NCBI RefSeq assembly: GCF_900142105.1
Contig: NZ_FQZS01000014.1
Coordinates: forward strand, 1 to 64,000
Length of the DNA: 64,000 nt
Reading direction: 5' to 3'
DNA from: Lutispora thermophila DSM 19022
GTDB lineage: Bacteria > Bacillota > Clostridia > Lutisporales > Lutisporaceae
Part shown: positions 42,889 through 52,021 of the stretch, one piece after another
How the letters are laid out: every line of letters starts with the position of its first letter
Numbering within the stretch: the stretch's first letter is position 1
The notes under the pieces: model-generated
Databases searched by the model: none
What the model was told of the DNA's origin: nothing
Seen by the model: the letters and a program-made list of their open reading frames with translations, nothing else
Program-made: the position numbers and the translations under genes

Positions 42889-44062
42889 GAGGTTTCAATG
42901 ATAAAAAAATATATATAATAAGTGATAATAGAAACAGAGTAAATAAGTATGTGGATAGAAATTTAAAAGATAATATAATTGTACTATACCAGGACAGCGA
43001 AGGATAACTTGGATAAATTGGATAAGTACTAAATGCAGGAAGATTGGCTATTTTGCTTAAAAGTACTGTATATAGTGCAGCAAAAGTACCTTGAAGTATT
43101 TTCATAAGAAAGTATATAAAGAAGTTTATATCCGTATTTTGAATTACACCGGATACCTGCGCATTTATAGATATACCCCCAAACCCAATAAAAAAGCTTA
43201 CAATTGAAGCTTTCACTATATCAGGTAAATACAATGAAGCGCAGGCATTTATACCGTTTGTAACTTCAAGAATCCCAGTGATTATCATTGAAATATTTTC
43301 ACTGTTTCTTATGTTTATAAAAGGTAGAAGATTTATGATATTAGCTATAGTTGCTGATAATCCAGTAAGTTTTATTATCCTTGATATAACTGAAAATATA
43401 ACTATGTAACCTCCGACCAATAAAACCAGACTTACCCCGTTTTTTACCGAATCTCCCATTAGTTGACCTATGTTTCTGTTATCCTTTTCTCTATGTCTTA
43501 TCATTTCTCTAAAAGGATTGGTAATGGATGTGCTACTTCTTGATTTCTCTCCTTTTTTATAAAATTTCATAATGAAGCCGCAGCTGATTGCTGATAGATA
43601 GTGGGATAACAATAGTAAAGATGCAATTTCCGGTTTTTTTAACATTCCTACTGATACAGCTCCAATTATAAACAAAGGTCCAGATGTACTGCAAAGGCTT
43701 ATCATTCTTTGAGCTTCAACCTTTGTACACTGGTTATTGCTTCTAAGGCTGGCAACGATTTTGGCTCCAACGGGATAACCTGAAGCTATGCTCATTGCAA
43801 ATGCAAAAGCACCTTCTCCCGGGATGTTGAATATAATACTCATTAGAGGTCTGAATATGCTGCCGATAAAACTAACCACTCCTAATCCGATCAGAATTTC
43901 TGTGCATATAAAAAAAGGAAGGAGTGCAGGGCATACTACATTGAACCATAAGTTAAGGCCTTCTAATGAAGACTTAAATGTTTCTTGAGGATATGTTATT
44001 ATACTGGTAATTATAAAAATAAAAATTAGGGCATTGATATACACTGAGAAGTTTTTTCTCAT
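42878..44062 (-). CDS. ylbJ: Sporulation membrane protein YlbJ
   Basis: YlbJ is a nucleoside-recognition (Gate-domain) type integral membrane protein. In Bacillus it is made in the mother cell under sigma-E and is needed for a resistant spore. The 394-residue protein has about nine hydrophobic helices and the conserved blocks VVCPALLPFFICTEIL, SGYPVGAKIVASL and IGFGGISINAQVSGV. It marks the host as a spore former. Confidence 0.9.
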   Translation of the reverse strand: MRKNFSVYINALIFIFIITSIITYPQETFKSSLEGLNLWFNVVCPALLPFFICTEILIGLGVVSFIGSIFRPLMSIIFNIPGEGAFAFAMSIASGYPVGAKIVASLRSNNQCTKVEAQRMISLCSTSGPLFIIGAVSVGMLKKPEIASLLLLSHYLSAISCGFIMKFYKKGEKSRSSTSITNPFREMIRHREKDNRNIGQLMGDSVKNGVSLVLLVGGYIVIFSVISRIIKLTGLSATIANIINLLPFINIRNSENISMIITGILEVTNGINACASLYLPDIVKASIVSFFIGFGGISINAQVSGVIQNTDINFFIYFLMKILQGTFAALYTVLLSKIANLPAFSTYPIYPSYPSLSWYSTIILSFKFLSTYLFTLFLLSLIIYIFLSLKPQKK

Positions 44063-44094
44063 AAAAGCATCACCTGAACAAAATATAAGTTAGT

Positions 44095-44124
44095 ATATTA
44101 TATTAATTGGATACTCAACTATAC
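44095..44124 (-). promoter_or_regulatory. Possible sigma-E promoter of ylbJ
   Basis: Upstream of ylbJ on the minus strand, GTATAGTT (44117-44124) is followed by 14 bases and then TATAATAT (44095-44102). This resembles the sigma-E pattern (GnATAnTT-14-CATAnnnT), although the -10 lacks the usual leading C. Tentative. Confidence 0.3.
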
Positions 44125-44162
44125 TAGTTATTTTTAAAAATCATTAAGGAGGTGAATAGCTT

Positions 44163-44954
44163 ATGTTAAAAGAGCCAAAAATTGGTTTGGCGTTAGGTTC
44201 TGGAGCCTCAAAAGGACTAGCTCATATGGGAGTGTTAAAGATTCTGGAAGAAAATAATATTAAACCCTGTTGCATTGCAGGAAGCAGTATTGGGGCTATA
44301 ATAGGAGCTTTATATGCATGCGGAATTGATTTGGACATTATGATAAAATTGGCAAAAAACATGAAAGCAGATCTTTGGATGGATCCTGCTGTATCAAAAA
44401 AAGGTATTTTGACAGGAAAGAAGGCTGAAGAGCTATTTAGAATACTTACTAGAAATATGAATATAGAGGATGCAGACATTCCTATTAGAATTGTTGCAAC
44501 AGATCTGACATACTCTAAAAGGTATGTGTTCGACAAAGGCCCATTGTGGAAAGCTATAAGAGCTAGCACATCTATTCCAGGAATATTTTGTCCAGTGGAA
44601 ATTGATGACATGGTATTGGTAGATGGTGGGGTAGTGGAAAGAGTGCCAGCTAACATTGTAAAGGATATGGGTGCAGATATAATAATTGCAGTAGATGTAT
44701 GCAAGGACCAAAGCATTTTCAAGCCTAAGAACATATTCGATATTATTATGCAAAGCATAGAGACCATGGAAAATACAATCCTTGAGAATAAACTGACAGA
44801 TGATTATATTGTAATTAGCCCAGTAATTAAAAATGTTAACCCCCTAGATTTTACAAATGTTGAGCTTTGTGTAGAAGAAGGCAAAAAAGCTGCATTGGAA
44901 GCAATGACGAAGATAAATAAAGCAATAAAAGAATATTATAACAAATCTGCATAA
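44163..44954 (+). CDS. Patatin-like phospholipase (YlbK/RssA type)
   Basis: This 263-residue patatin-fold serine hydrolase has the oxyanion loop GLALGSGASKGLAHMGV. Its nucleophile motif is AGSSIGAIIGALYA (GxSxG) and its catalytic aspartate lies in LVDGGVVERVPAN (DGG). Such enzymes hydrolyse lipid acyl esters; the substrate here is unknown. The neighbours ylbJ and tmcAL (ylbM) match the Bacillus ylb cluster. GGAGGTG precedes the start. Its 3' end overlaps the convergent tmcAL gene by 19 bp. Confidence 0.92.
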   Translation: MLKEPKIGLALGSGASKGLAHMGVLKILEENNIKPCCIAGSSIGAIIGALYACGIDLDIMIKLAKNMKADLWMDPAVSKKGILTGKKAEELFRILTRNMNIEDADIPIRIVATDLTYSKRYVFDKGPLWKAIRASTSIPGIFCPVEIDDMVLVDGGVVERVPANIVKDMGADIIIAVDVCKDQSIFKPKNIFDIIMQSIETMENTILENKLTDDYIVISPVIKNVNPLDFTNVELCVEEGKKAALEAMTKINKAIKEYYNKSA

Positions 44955-46162
44955 AAGGGAGAAGTTCTGAAATCTTCACCGGCTGTTTTGTAACTATTGT
45001 ATCTGTATCCCAGATTGTATATATCAGTTGCCATTACATCTAAGTCGAAGACTCTTTTCAAATAAGAGGAATCAGGGTTGAAAGCAGCAGCTTTATTTAT
45101 TATAGGCAAGTCAGTATTTTTTTTTATTTCCTTAAGCAAATATCTTCCGTTGCTATTTAAGGCTAAAACTCTGATATACATAGGGCATTGTGGGATAACA
45201 GCTTTTTTTACATCTTCTTTATAAATGCCCAAAAGCAAATGACACAAGGTTCTTTGCAAGGATGTTCTTGTATATCGTTTGGTTTTTATATTGGTTATGA
45301 GTTCTTCAAAAGACGAAGAGATATTGCCGGCTTTTTTTAATCTATATTCGAGTCCTTCTCTTATCTCCGGTAATCTTTCAATATCATGATGACTGGATCT
45401 TCTGATTTCATATAAAAGAGTGTCAGAAAAATTTTCCCAGAATACAGGGCCTTTTCCTTTCTCAATGTTATTCATCATTATATCCCAAGTAACATCTGGA
45501 GTTGCCATCCTGATACTATTCATTTTTTCACTAGACCTAAAAGCTTCTCTTATAGCTGTTGCGCTCGATATGGTGCCTGTGAAATCTGTATCGTTGTAAT
45601 TGTTCATAACTCGTTTTATTGTTATAGGCTTAATTGAGCTGTTAAGGTATATTATGGACTTAATATACTCAATACCCAATACATTGTTTGGATATTGAAG
45701 GATATTTTCGTAATACTTGTTGTAGACTTGACCTAAAGCTTTTGAATATGTCATGCCTTTAGACATCATATCTTTTATTTGGTTTCTTATATATTCAGGT
45801 TCATCTAATAAGGTATATGCCACTTTGTAAAGGTCATCTATATTGCCATTTTCGCTGCCAAAACTTATGTAGTCTATAATACCTAGATAGTTAAACAGCT
45901 TTACAGCCCCAAAAGCGAAAATCTCAGCTACCTGACATGAGTATATTACTGGCAGTTCTATGACTAGGTCTACTCCATTCAATACAGCCATTTTTGCTCT
46001 AGTCCATTTGTCAAAAAGAGCCGGTGTTCCTCTTTGTAAGAAGTTACCACTCATTACAGCAACAGAATATTGAGCATCGCATATCTTTTTAGACATTTCA
46101 AGATGATATTTGTGACCATTGTGAAATGGATTATATTCAGAAACTATTCCTAAAACCTTCAT
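44936..46162 (-). CDS. tmcAL: tRNA(Met) cytidine acetate ligase TmcAL
   Basis: TmcAL (YlbM) makes N4-acetylcytidine at the wobble base of elongator tRNA-Met, using acetate and ATP. The 408-residue protein begins MKVLGIVSEYNPFHNGHKYH, the nucleotidyltransferase HxGH motif. It also has SGNFLQRGTPALFDKW, DLVIELPVIYSCQVAEIFA and SFGSENGNI. I chose the ATG at 46162 with AAGGAGTG upstream; the longer frame adds a Phe/Tyr stretch. It lies beside ackA, another acetate-using gene. Confidence 0.94.
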   Translation of the reverse strand: MKVLGIVSEYNPFHNGHKYHLEMSKKICDAQYSVAVMSGNFLQRGTPALFDKWTRAKMAVLNGVDLVIELPVIYSCQVAEIFAFGAVKLFNYLGIIDYISFGSENGNIDDLYKVAYTLLDEPEYIRNQIKDMMSKGMTYSKALGQVYNKYYENILQYPNNVLGIEYIKSIIYLNSSIKPITIKRVMNNYNDTDFTGTISSATAIREAFRSSEKMNSIRMATPDVTWDIMMNNIEKGKGPVFWENFSDTLLYEIRRSSHHDIERLPEIREGLEYRLKKAGNISSSFEELITNIKTKRYTRTSLQRTLCHLLLGIYKEDVKKAVIPQCPMYIRVLALNSNGRYLLKEIKKNTDLPIINKAAAFNPDSSYLKRVFDLDVMATDIYNLGYRYNSYKTAGEDFRTSPFYADLL

Positions 46163-46320
46163 ATAGCACTCCTTGGGATAAAAATATGTAAAAATGAAAA
46201 AATACATATATATATTATCATAAAAAAACTATAATAAAAAATAATTATGATAGAAAAGAAGGATATTATTGTTTTATATAGAAAAGAATAATGGTTGAAT
46301 ATTTATAAATAGGAGGTATT

Positions 46321-47523
46321 ATGATGAAGATATTTGTCATCAATTGTGGTAGTTCATCACTGAAATATCAATTGATAAATATGGAAAATGAAGAAGTTGA
46401 AGCGAAGGGCCTTGTTGAAAGAATAGGAATAGAAGGTTCTGTATTGAAACACCAGCCAAAAAATGGGGATAAAGTAGTAATTGAAGCGGATATGCCTACT
46501 CATAAAGAGGCATTAAAGAATGTAATTGATGCTTTGATGCATGAGAAATATGGTGTCATAAAAGACATGAAGGAGATAAATGCTGTTGGACATAGGGTAG
46601 TTCACGCAGGCGAAAAGTTTGCTTGTTCAGTTGTTATTACTGAAGAGGTTATCAATGCACTGAAAGAATGTATTGATTTGGCTCCTTTACATAACCCGCC
46701 GAACATTATAGGTATAGAGGCATGCCAGCAATTAATGCCTGGAGTACCTATGGTAGGAGTATTTGATACTGCTTTCCATCAAACTATGCCAAAAGAAGCT
46801 TACATATACGCACTTCCTTATGAATTATATGAGAAATATGGAGTTAGAAGATATGGATTCCATGGAACTTCTCATAAGTATGTATCTCAGAGAGCTGCTG
46901 CAATGCTAGGCAAAAATATTGAAGATTTGAAGATAGTGACTTGTCACCTTGGAAACGGAGCTAGTGTTGCTGCTGTGAAACATGGTAAATCAATAGATAC
47001 CAGCATGGGCTTTACACCTCTTGAAGGTTTGGCAATGGGAACAAGATGTGGAGATTTGGATCCAGCCATTGTTAAGTTCGTAGCCGAAAAAGAGGGTCTA
47101 GATTTGAATGGTGTTGATAAACTACTTAATAAGCAGTCAGGTGTTTTAGGTGTGTCTGGCGTAAGCAGTGATTTCAGAGATATAGAAGAAGCTGCTGAAA
47201 AAGGAAATGAGAGGGCAGAACTTGCTCTTAAGATATTTGCATATAGAGTAAGGAAATATATTGGAGCTTATGCTGCAGCTATGGGGGGAATAGATGCCAT
47301 AGTATTTACTGCAGGTTTAGGTGAGAACTCAGATGTCATGAGAGCTTCCATCTGCGAAGGTCTTGAATTCTTAGGAGTAGAAGTAGATCCTGCGAAGAAT
47401 AATGTAAGAGGCAAAGAAGTTGATATATCAAAAGACGGGTCAAAGGTTAGAGTTTTATTGATTCCTACAAATGAGGAACTTATGATTGCTAGAGATACAA
47501 AGGAGCTCGTTGAAAGACTATAG
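46321..47523 (+). CDS. ackA: Acetate kinase
   Basis: AckA makes ATP from acetyl phosphate, the main energy step of acetate-forming fermentation. The 400-residue ASKHA enzyme has [60 protein letters not shown] and [10 protein letters not shown]. The start ATGATG lies behind AGGAGG. The usual partner pta (phosphotransacetylase) is not adjacent, and the next gene upstream is divergent. Confidence 0.97.
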   Translation: MMKIFVINCGSSSLKYQLINMENEEVEAKGLVERIGIEGSVLKHQPKNGDKVVIEADMPTHKEALKNVIDALMHEKYGVIKDMKEINAVGHRVVHAGEKFACSVVITEEVINALKECIDLAPLHNPPNIIGIEACQQLMPGVPMVGVFDTAFHQTMPKEAYIYALPYELYEKYGVRRYGFHGTSHKYVSQRAAAMLGKNIEDLKIVTCHLGNGASVAAVKHGKSIDTSMGFTPLEGLAMGTRCGDLDPAIVKFVAEKEGLDLNGVDKLLNKQSGVLGVSGVSSDFRDIEEAAEKGNERAELALKIFAYRVRKYIGAYAAAMGGIDAIVFTAGLGENSDVMRASICEGLEFLGVEVDPAKNNVRGKEVDISKDGSKVRVLLIPTNEELMIARDTKELVERL

Positions 47524-47555
47524 TAAATGGCAGGTTTTCCTGCCATTTATTAAAA
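47524..47555 (+). terminator. Terminator after ackA
   Basis: TAAATGGCAGG-TTTT-CCTGCCATTTA followed by TTAAAATTAT. The stem is strong and the T-tract weak. Confidence 0.8.
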
Positions 47556-47586
47556 TTATCTAAACAGCTTGGTAAAGTAATTTTTC

Positions 47587-47615
47587 TTGACAAAACATAC
47601 TTTGCTTTGTATAAT
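47587..47615 (+). promoter_or_regulatory. Consensus sigma-A promoter for yceD-rpmF
   Basis: TTGACA (47587-47592), a 17-bp spacer and TATAAT (47610-47615) form a perfect vegetative promoter, 31 bp before the yceD start. High constitutive expression is expected for this ribosomal-protein operon. Confidence 0.92.
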
Positions 47616-47645
47616 AAAATCTGTCAATTATGCTGAGGTGGTTTA

Positions 47646-48149
47646 ATGGAAGTAAATATAGCTGATATCTTGAAAAATGAAGGCTTTAAAAAGGATTTTT
47701 ATTTTTTTGAAGATATTCAGAATAGAGATATTCAATTTTATGGAGAGAAGATACGCATCACAGAGCCTGTAAAAGTTCAAGGTTATGCAGTAAATTATGA
47801 AGGAAAAATCAGAGTGTGTATTAATATTAGAACAAAGATATTGAGAACTTGTTCCAGATGTCTTGGTTCGTTTTATGAAGAAGCTGATTATGATGCCGAG
47901 TATGTTTTTGTAAAAACCTCTGAAAAGCCAGATGAAGATGTGTATCTGATCAAGGGAGATACAATATCCCTGGATAGTATAGTGATAGATGAAATAGCTT
48001 CTCAAATGACCATGAAACCACTATGTAAAACAGACTGCAAGGGGTTATGCCCTAAATGCGGTAAGAATAAAAACATTCATGATTGCAATTGTAAGTTTGA
48101 AGAAGTTGATCCTAGGCTGCAGATATTGAGCAGCTTTCTTGAGAAATAA
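47646..48149 (+). CDS. yceD: YceD/DUF177 protein
   Basis: The 167-residue DUF177 protein almost always precedes rpmF and is linked to 23S rRNA accumulation in plants and bacteria. The cysteine-rich features RTCSRCLGSF and LCKTDCKGLCPKCGKNKNIH, with HDCNC near the end, are typical of the family and may bind zinc. The start ATG at 47646 follows GAGGTGG. Confidence 0.93.
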   Translation: MEVNIADILKNEGFKKDFYFFEDIQNRDIQFYGEKIRITEPVKVQGYAVNYEGKIRVCINIRTKILRTCSRCLGSFYEEADYDAEYVFVKTSEKPDEDVYLIKGDTISLDSIVIDEIASQMTMKPLCKTDCKGLCPKCGKNKNIHDCNCKFEEVDPRLQILSSFLEK

Positions 48150-48165
48150 TAAGGAGGTGCTGAGA

Positions 48166-48345
48166 TTGGGTCTACCTAAAAGAAAAATCTCTAAGTCCAG
48201 AAGAGATAAAAGAAGAGCAAATTGGAAACTTGATATGCCAGGACTTGTTGAGTGCCCTCAATGCCATGAGCTCAAATTACCTCATAGAGTATGCAAATCC
48301 TGTGGGTATTATAAAAATAGAACGGTTTTAGAAGTAGGAGAATAA
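48166..48345 (+). CDS. rpmF: 50S ribosomal protein L32
   Basis: The 59-residue ribosomal protein L32 begins MGLPKRKISKSRRDKRRANW. The zinc ribbon is CPQCHELKLPHRVCKSCGYY. The TTG at 48166 is chosen because AAGGAGGTG is upstream; an earlier in-frame start would overlap yceD and lacks a site. The yceD-rpmF-fapR-plsX order is conserved. Confidence 0.96.
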   Translation: MGLPKRKISKSRRDKRRANWKLDMPGLVECPQCHELKLPHRVCKSCGYYKNRTVLEVGE

Positions 48346-48350
48346 TTTAT

Positions 48351-48387
48351 ATAACAGCGGAAAGATGCCGCTGTTATTATTTTTTTT
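48351..48387 (+). terminator. Terminator after rpmF
   Basis: ATAACAGCGG-AAAGATG-CCGCTGTTAT followed by TATTTTTTTT. It separates the ribosomal-protein operon from the lipid operon. Confidence 0.92.
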
Positions 48388-48426
48388 GAATTTACTCTTG
48401 CATTGAAGTAGGATTATGATATATAC

Positions 48427-48462
48427 TTGATATTAGTAGCAGGTACTATATTTAGATAGTAT
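48427..48462 (+). promoter_or_regulatory. Putative FapR operator and promoter
   Basis: TTAGTAGCAGGTACTAT (48433-48449) closely matches the 17-bp inverted repeat bound by FapR in Bacillus (consensus near TTAGTACCAGATACTAA, from memory). It follows TTGATA (48427-48432), a possible -35 box, so binding would block transcription. It lies 28 bp before the fapR start, implying feedback control of the whole fapR-plsX-fab operon. Confidence 0.75.
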
Positions 48463-48476
48463 AAGGAGGTACCCAT

Positions 48477-49046
48477 ATGAAAAAGGGACTGGGAAAAAGG
48501 GAAAGGCAGAAGGCTCTTTTGAACAAAATCCAAGAAGATCCCTTTTTAACAGACGAAGAGCTTTCTGAACTTTTTGATGTAAGCATCCAGACTATTAGGT
48601 TGGATCGTCTGGAATTAGGGATACCTGAGCTAAGAGAAAGAATAAAGAATGTAGCAGAGAATAACCATCTCAAGGTTAAATCAATTACAGGAAAAGAAAT
48701 AGTTGGAGAATTGCTGGATCTTAATCTTGGAGTTAGCGGCATATCTCTGTTGGAGACAGATATGAGCATGGCTTTTGAGAAGACAAATGTTGTAAGAGGA
48801 AGTCATATTTTTGCTCAGGCCGAATCACTTGCAATTGCTGTAATAGATGCTAATGTTGCTTTAATAGGTGTAGCAAATATAAAATACAAAAACCCAGTTT
48901 TTGCAGGGGATAAGTTAATTGCAAAGGCCGAAGTTGTAAGAACTAGAGGAAATAAATATTTTGTTTGGGTGTTTATAAAAGTGAAAAATATTGAGGTATT
49001 CAGAGGAAAATTCATATTAGTATCATTTAATCGTAAGGAGGAGTAG
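48477..49046 (+). CDS. fapR: Fatty-acid synthesis repressor FapR
   Basis: FapR represses lipid genes until malonyl-CoA binds. The 189-residue protein has an N-terminal DeoR-like HTH ([20 protein letters not shown], then [24 protein letters not shown]). A C-terminal hot-dog domain (about residues 75-185) contains [20 protein letters not shown] and [22 protein letters not shown], which forms the malonyl-CoA pocket. It heads the operon and is preceded by its own operator. Confidence 0.95.
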   Translation: MKKGLGKRERQKALLNKIQEDPFLTDEELSELFDVSIQTIRLDRLELGIPELRERIKNVAENNHLKVKSITGKEIVGELLDLNLGVSGISLLETDMSMAFEKTNVVRGSHIFAQAESLAIAVIDANVALIGVANIKYKNPVFAGDKLIAKAEVVRTRGNKYFVWVFIKVKNIEVFRGKFILVSFNRKEE

Positions 49047-49049
49047 AAC

Positions 49050-50060
49050 ATGAAGATTGCCATTGATGCCATGGGTGGTGACAATGCACCAAAAGCAGTT
49101 GTTGAAGGGTGTATTGACACAGCTAATGAATATGATATCGAGATTTTTTTGATAGGCAATGAAAAAGAAGTTGAAAAATATTTGAATGGAGTAAATCCAA
49201 CAAAAGGGAAAATACATATTGTACATGCAGATGAAGTAATTACAGGTGAAGATACACCTGTTCAGGCTATTAAGCAGAAAAAGAATTCATCAATGGTTGT
49301 AGGTTTAAAAATGGTGAAAGATGGAGAGTGCGATGCATTTCTTTCTGCGGGAAACACCGGTGCCTTTCTAGCAGGGGCGCTTCTTAAAGTAGGAAGGATA
49401 AAAGGTATTGATAGACCTGCTCTGGCACCATTGTTACCAACAGAAAAAGGTGTATGCATGTTAATAGATGCTGGTGCCAATATGGATTGTAAGCCAAAGA
49501 ATTTATTACAGTTTGCAATAATGGGAGCCATATATATGGAGAAAGTTGAAGGGATTTTGTCCCCAAGGGTAGGATTGCTCAATGTAGGAACAGAAGAAGG
49601 CAAAGGTAATGATTTGACTAAGCAAAGTTATGAGTTGTTAAAAAACAGCAGCTTAAACTTTGTAGGTAATGTAGAAGCTAGGGATATATTCTCAGGTGCT
49701 TGTGATGTATTGGTATGTGATGGATTTGCAGGAAATGTGGTCCTAAAAAATACAGAAGGGTTGGCTTCAACAATTTTTAGTCTGTTGAAAGAAGAACTGA
49801 TGAAATCAACCAAATCTAAATTTGGTGCTTTGCTATTGAAGGACAGTTTTAAGAGTTTTAAAAAGAGATTTGATTATAAAGAATATGGTGGTGCACCTTT
49901 TTTAGGTATTGACGGTATTATGATAAAAGCCCATGGAAGTTCAGACAGTAGGGCAATAAAGAATGCTATAAGGCAGGCAAAATTGCTTTATGATAATGGC
50001 TGTATAGATAGAATAGCAATGGACTTAAAAGATACAGGAGTGAATGATGTTGAACAGTGA
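49050..50060 (+). CDS. plsX: Phosphate acyltransferase PlsX
   Basis: PlsX converts acyl-ACP to acyl phosphate, the acyl donor for PlsY in phospholipid synthesis. The 336-residue protein has MKIAIDAMGGDNAPKAVVEG, SAGNTGAFLAGALLKVGR, RPALAPLLPTEKG, DAGANMDCKP and CDGFAGNVVLKNTEG. It starts three bases after fapR and overlaps fabH by 17 bp. Confidence 0.96.
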   Translation: MKIAIDAMGGDNAPKAVVEGCIDTANEYDIEIFLIGNEKEVEKYLNGVNPTKGKIHIVHADEVITGEDTPVQAIKQKKNSSMVVGLKMVKDGECDAFLSAGNTGAFLAGALLKVGRIKGIDRPALAPLLPTEKGVCMLIDAGANMDCKPKNLLQFAIMGAIYMEKVEGILSPRVGLLNVGTEEGKGNDLTKQSYELLKNSSLNFVGNVEARDIFSGACDVLVCDGFAGNVVLKNTEGLASTIFSLLKEELMKSTKSKFGALLLKDSFKSFKKRFDYKEYGGAPFLGIDGIMIKAHGSSDSRAIKNAIRQAKLLYDNGCIDRIAMDLKDTGVNDVEQ

Positions 50061-51045
50061 AATAAGGGCAGCAGGTATTATCGGTACAGGGAGCTATTTA
50101 CCTGATATAGTACTGACCAATGGATATTTTGAAGAAAGGCTTGATACCAGTGATGAATGGATCGTATCAAGAACAGGTATACGAGAAAGAAGAAAAGCGG
50201 ATGATTGTATAGCTGCTTCTGATATGGCTACTTATGCTGCATTGAAGGCCATAGAAGATGCAAATGTTGCTCCAGAAGACATAGATATGATTATTGTGGC
50301 TACAGTAACTCCGGATATGCTTTTTCCTTCCACTGCATGTATTGTACAAAAGAATATCGGCGCAATAAATGCTTCAGCTTTTGATATCAGCGCAGCATGT
50401 TCAGGATTTATCTATGGATTAAGCATAGCAGAGAAATTTATCAAGGCTGGAAATGCAAAATATATTTTGGTAATTGGTGCAGAAGCTCTATCAAAAATTA
50501 CTGATTACAGTGATAGAAACACATGTATATTGTTTGGTGATGGTGCAGGTGCAGCAGTGGTAGCAAAAGTGGAGGAAAGCATGGGGATTTTGGCTGCATA
50601 TACAGGTTCTGATGGCAGAGGAGGAGAACTGCTTAAACTTCCTGCTGGAGGATCAAGGCTCCCTGCTTCTTGCGAAACAATAAAAAATTCATTGCATTTT
50701 GTAAAAATGGATGGTTCGGAAGTGTTCAAGTTTGCAATAAAAATAATGGGAGAGGCTGCAGAAAAAGCATTGGAAATGTGCGGGCTGAATAAGGAAGATA
50801 TTGATTACTTAATACCACACCAAGCGAACATTCGGATAATTGAATCTGCAACTAAAAGATTGAAGATTCCTCAGGATAAGGTGTTTATAAATATAGATAA
50901 ATATGGGAATATGTCGGCAGCTTCTATTGCTGTAGCTTTAGATGAAGCAAATAAAGCAAAAAAATTGAATAAAGGAGATATAGTTGTCCTGGTGGGTTTT
51001 GGAGGAGGTTTAACTTGGGGAGCTGTTGTTTTGAAATGGGCTTAA
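50044..51045 (+). CDS. fabH: Beta-ketoacyl-ACP synthase III FabH
   Basis: FabH starts fatty-acid chains by condensing an acyl-CoA with malonyl-ACP. The 333-residue thiolase-fold enzyme has the catalytic cysteine in DISAACSGFIYGLSIA (about residue 118), the histidine in IPHQANIRIIESA and the asparagine in YGNMSAASIAVAL. WIVSRTGIRERR and GFGGGLTWGA are also typical. It is translationally coupled to plsX. Confidence 0.96.
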   Translation: MMLNSEIRAAGIIGTGSYLPDIVLTNGYFEERLDTSDEWIVSRTGIRERRKADDCIAASDMATYAALKAIEDANVAPEDIDMIIVATVTPDMLFPSTACIVQKNIGAINASAFDISAACSGFIYGLSIAEKFIKAGNAKYILVIGAEALSKITDYSDRNTCILFGDGAGAAVVAKVEESMGILAAYTGSDGRGGELLKLPAGGSRLPASCETIKNSLHFVKMDGSEVFKFAIKIMGEAAEKALEMCGLNKEDIDYLIPHQANIRIIESATKRLKIPQDKVFINIDKYGNMSAASIAVALDEANKAKKLNKGDIVVLVGFGGGLTWGAVVLKWA

Positions 51046-51061
51046 TACTGGAGGAGTGTAT

Positions 51062-52021
51062 ATGATAAGAACAAAACTTTGTGATCTATTAAATATTCAG
51101 TACCCAATAATTCAAGGAGGAATGGCCTGGGTTGCAACTGCAGAGCTTGCAGCAGCTGTTTCAAATGCAGGAGGGCTTGGTATAATTGGATCAGGTAATG
51201 CTCCAGCTGAAGTTATAAGAAAAGAAATAAAAAAGATTAGAAGCTTAACAGATAAGCCTTATGGTGTGAATATAATGCTCCTATCACCTTTTGTGGAGGA
51301 AATAATGGATTTGGTATGTGAAGAAGAAGTTCCGGTTATCACTACAGGAGCAGGCAATCCCGGGAAATATATTCCAAAGCTTAAAGAGAGAGGTATAAAA
51401 GTTTTGCCTGTAGTTCCATCAGTGGCTCTTGCAAGGAAAATGGAACAAGTTGGGGCAGATGCAGTTATTGCAGAGGGCACAGAAGCTGGTGGTCATATTG
51501 GAGAACTAACTACTATGGTTTTGGTACCTCAGATAGTAGATGCTGTGAAAATACCTGTTATAGCTGCAGGAGGCATAGGTGATGGAAGGGGACTATTGGC
51601 TGCACTGAGTCTAGGGGCTCAAGGGATTCAATTGGGTACGGTGTTTGTATGTTCAGTAGAATGTACAGTTCATGAGAATTATAAGAATGCCATTGTCAAA
51701 GCAGGCGATAGAGGAACTGTTGTAACAGGCAGAGCCACTGGTCATCCTGTGAGGATAATTAAAAATAAGCTGTATAGGGAGTTTGAGAAGCTTGAAAAAT
51801 CTGGAGCAACAGTTGAAGATATCGAAAAGCTAGGTATAGGCAGGCTAAGGATGGCCTGTGTGGATGGAGATACAGATATGGGTTCTGTAATGGCAGGTCA
51901 GATAAGCGGTTTAATAAAAGAGATAAAACCAGCAAAAGAAATAATTAATTCTATTATTGCACAATGTGATTCTACAATTGATGGATTAAATAATATTGTC
52001 AGAGGTGATAATCAGAAGTGA
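51062..52021 (+). CDS. fabK: Enoyl-ACP reductase II FabK
   Basis: FabK is the FMN-dependent enoyl-ACP reductase that many Clostridia and streptococci use in place of FabI, and it is resistant to triclosan. The 319-residue TIM barrel has QYPIIQGGMAWVATAELAAAV, GGLGIIGSGNAPAE, EGTEAGGHIGELTTMVLVPQ and AAGGIGDGRGLLAALSLGAQ. I chose the ATG at 51062 behind GGAGG; a GTG six bases upstream is less well placed. The stop overlaps the fabD start. Confidence 0.95.
   Translation: MIRTKLCDLLNIQYPIIQGGMAWVATAELAAAVSNAGGLGIIGSGNAPAEVIRKEIKKIRSLTDKPYGVNIMLLSPFVEEIMDLVCEEEVPVITTGAGNPGKYIPKLKERGIKVLPVVPSVALARKMEQVGADAVIAEGTEAGGHIGELTTMVLVPQIVDAVKIPVIAAGGIGDGRGLLAALSLGAQGIQLGTVFVCSVECTVHENYKNAIVKAGDRGTVVTGRATGHPVRIIKNKLYREFEKLEKSGATVEDIEKLGIGRLRMACVDGDTDMGSVMAGQISGLIKEIKPAKEIINSIIAQCDSTIDGLNNIVRGDNQK

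Noticed and set aside
44222-44767. Long minus-strand frame (181 codons) opposite the patatin gene
   Set aside because: The patatin protein on the plus strand has all catalytic motifs and a ribosome site; the opposite frame has neither.
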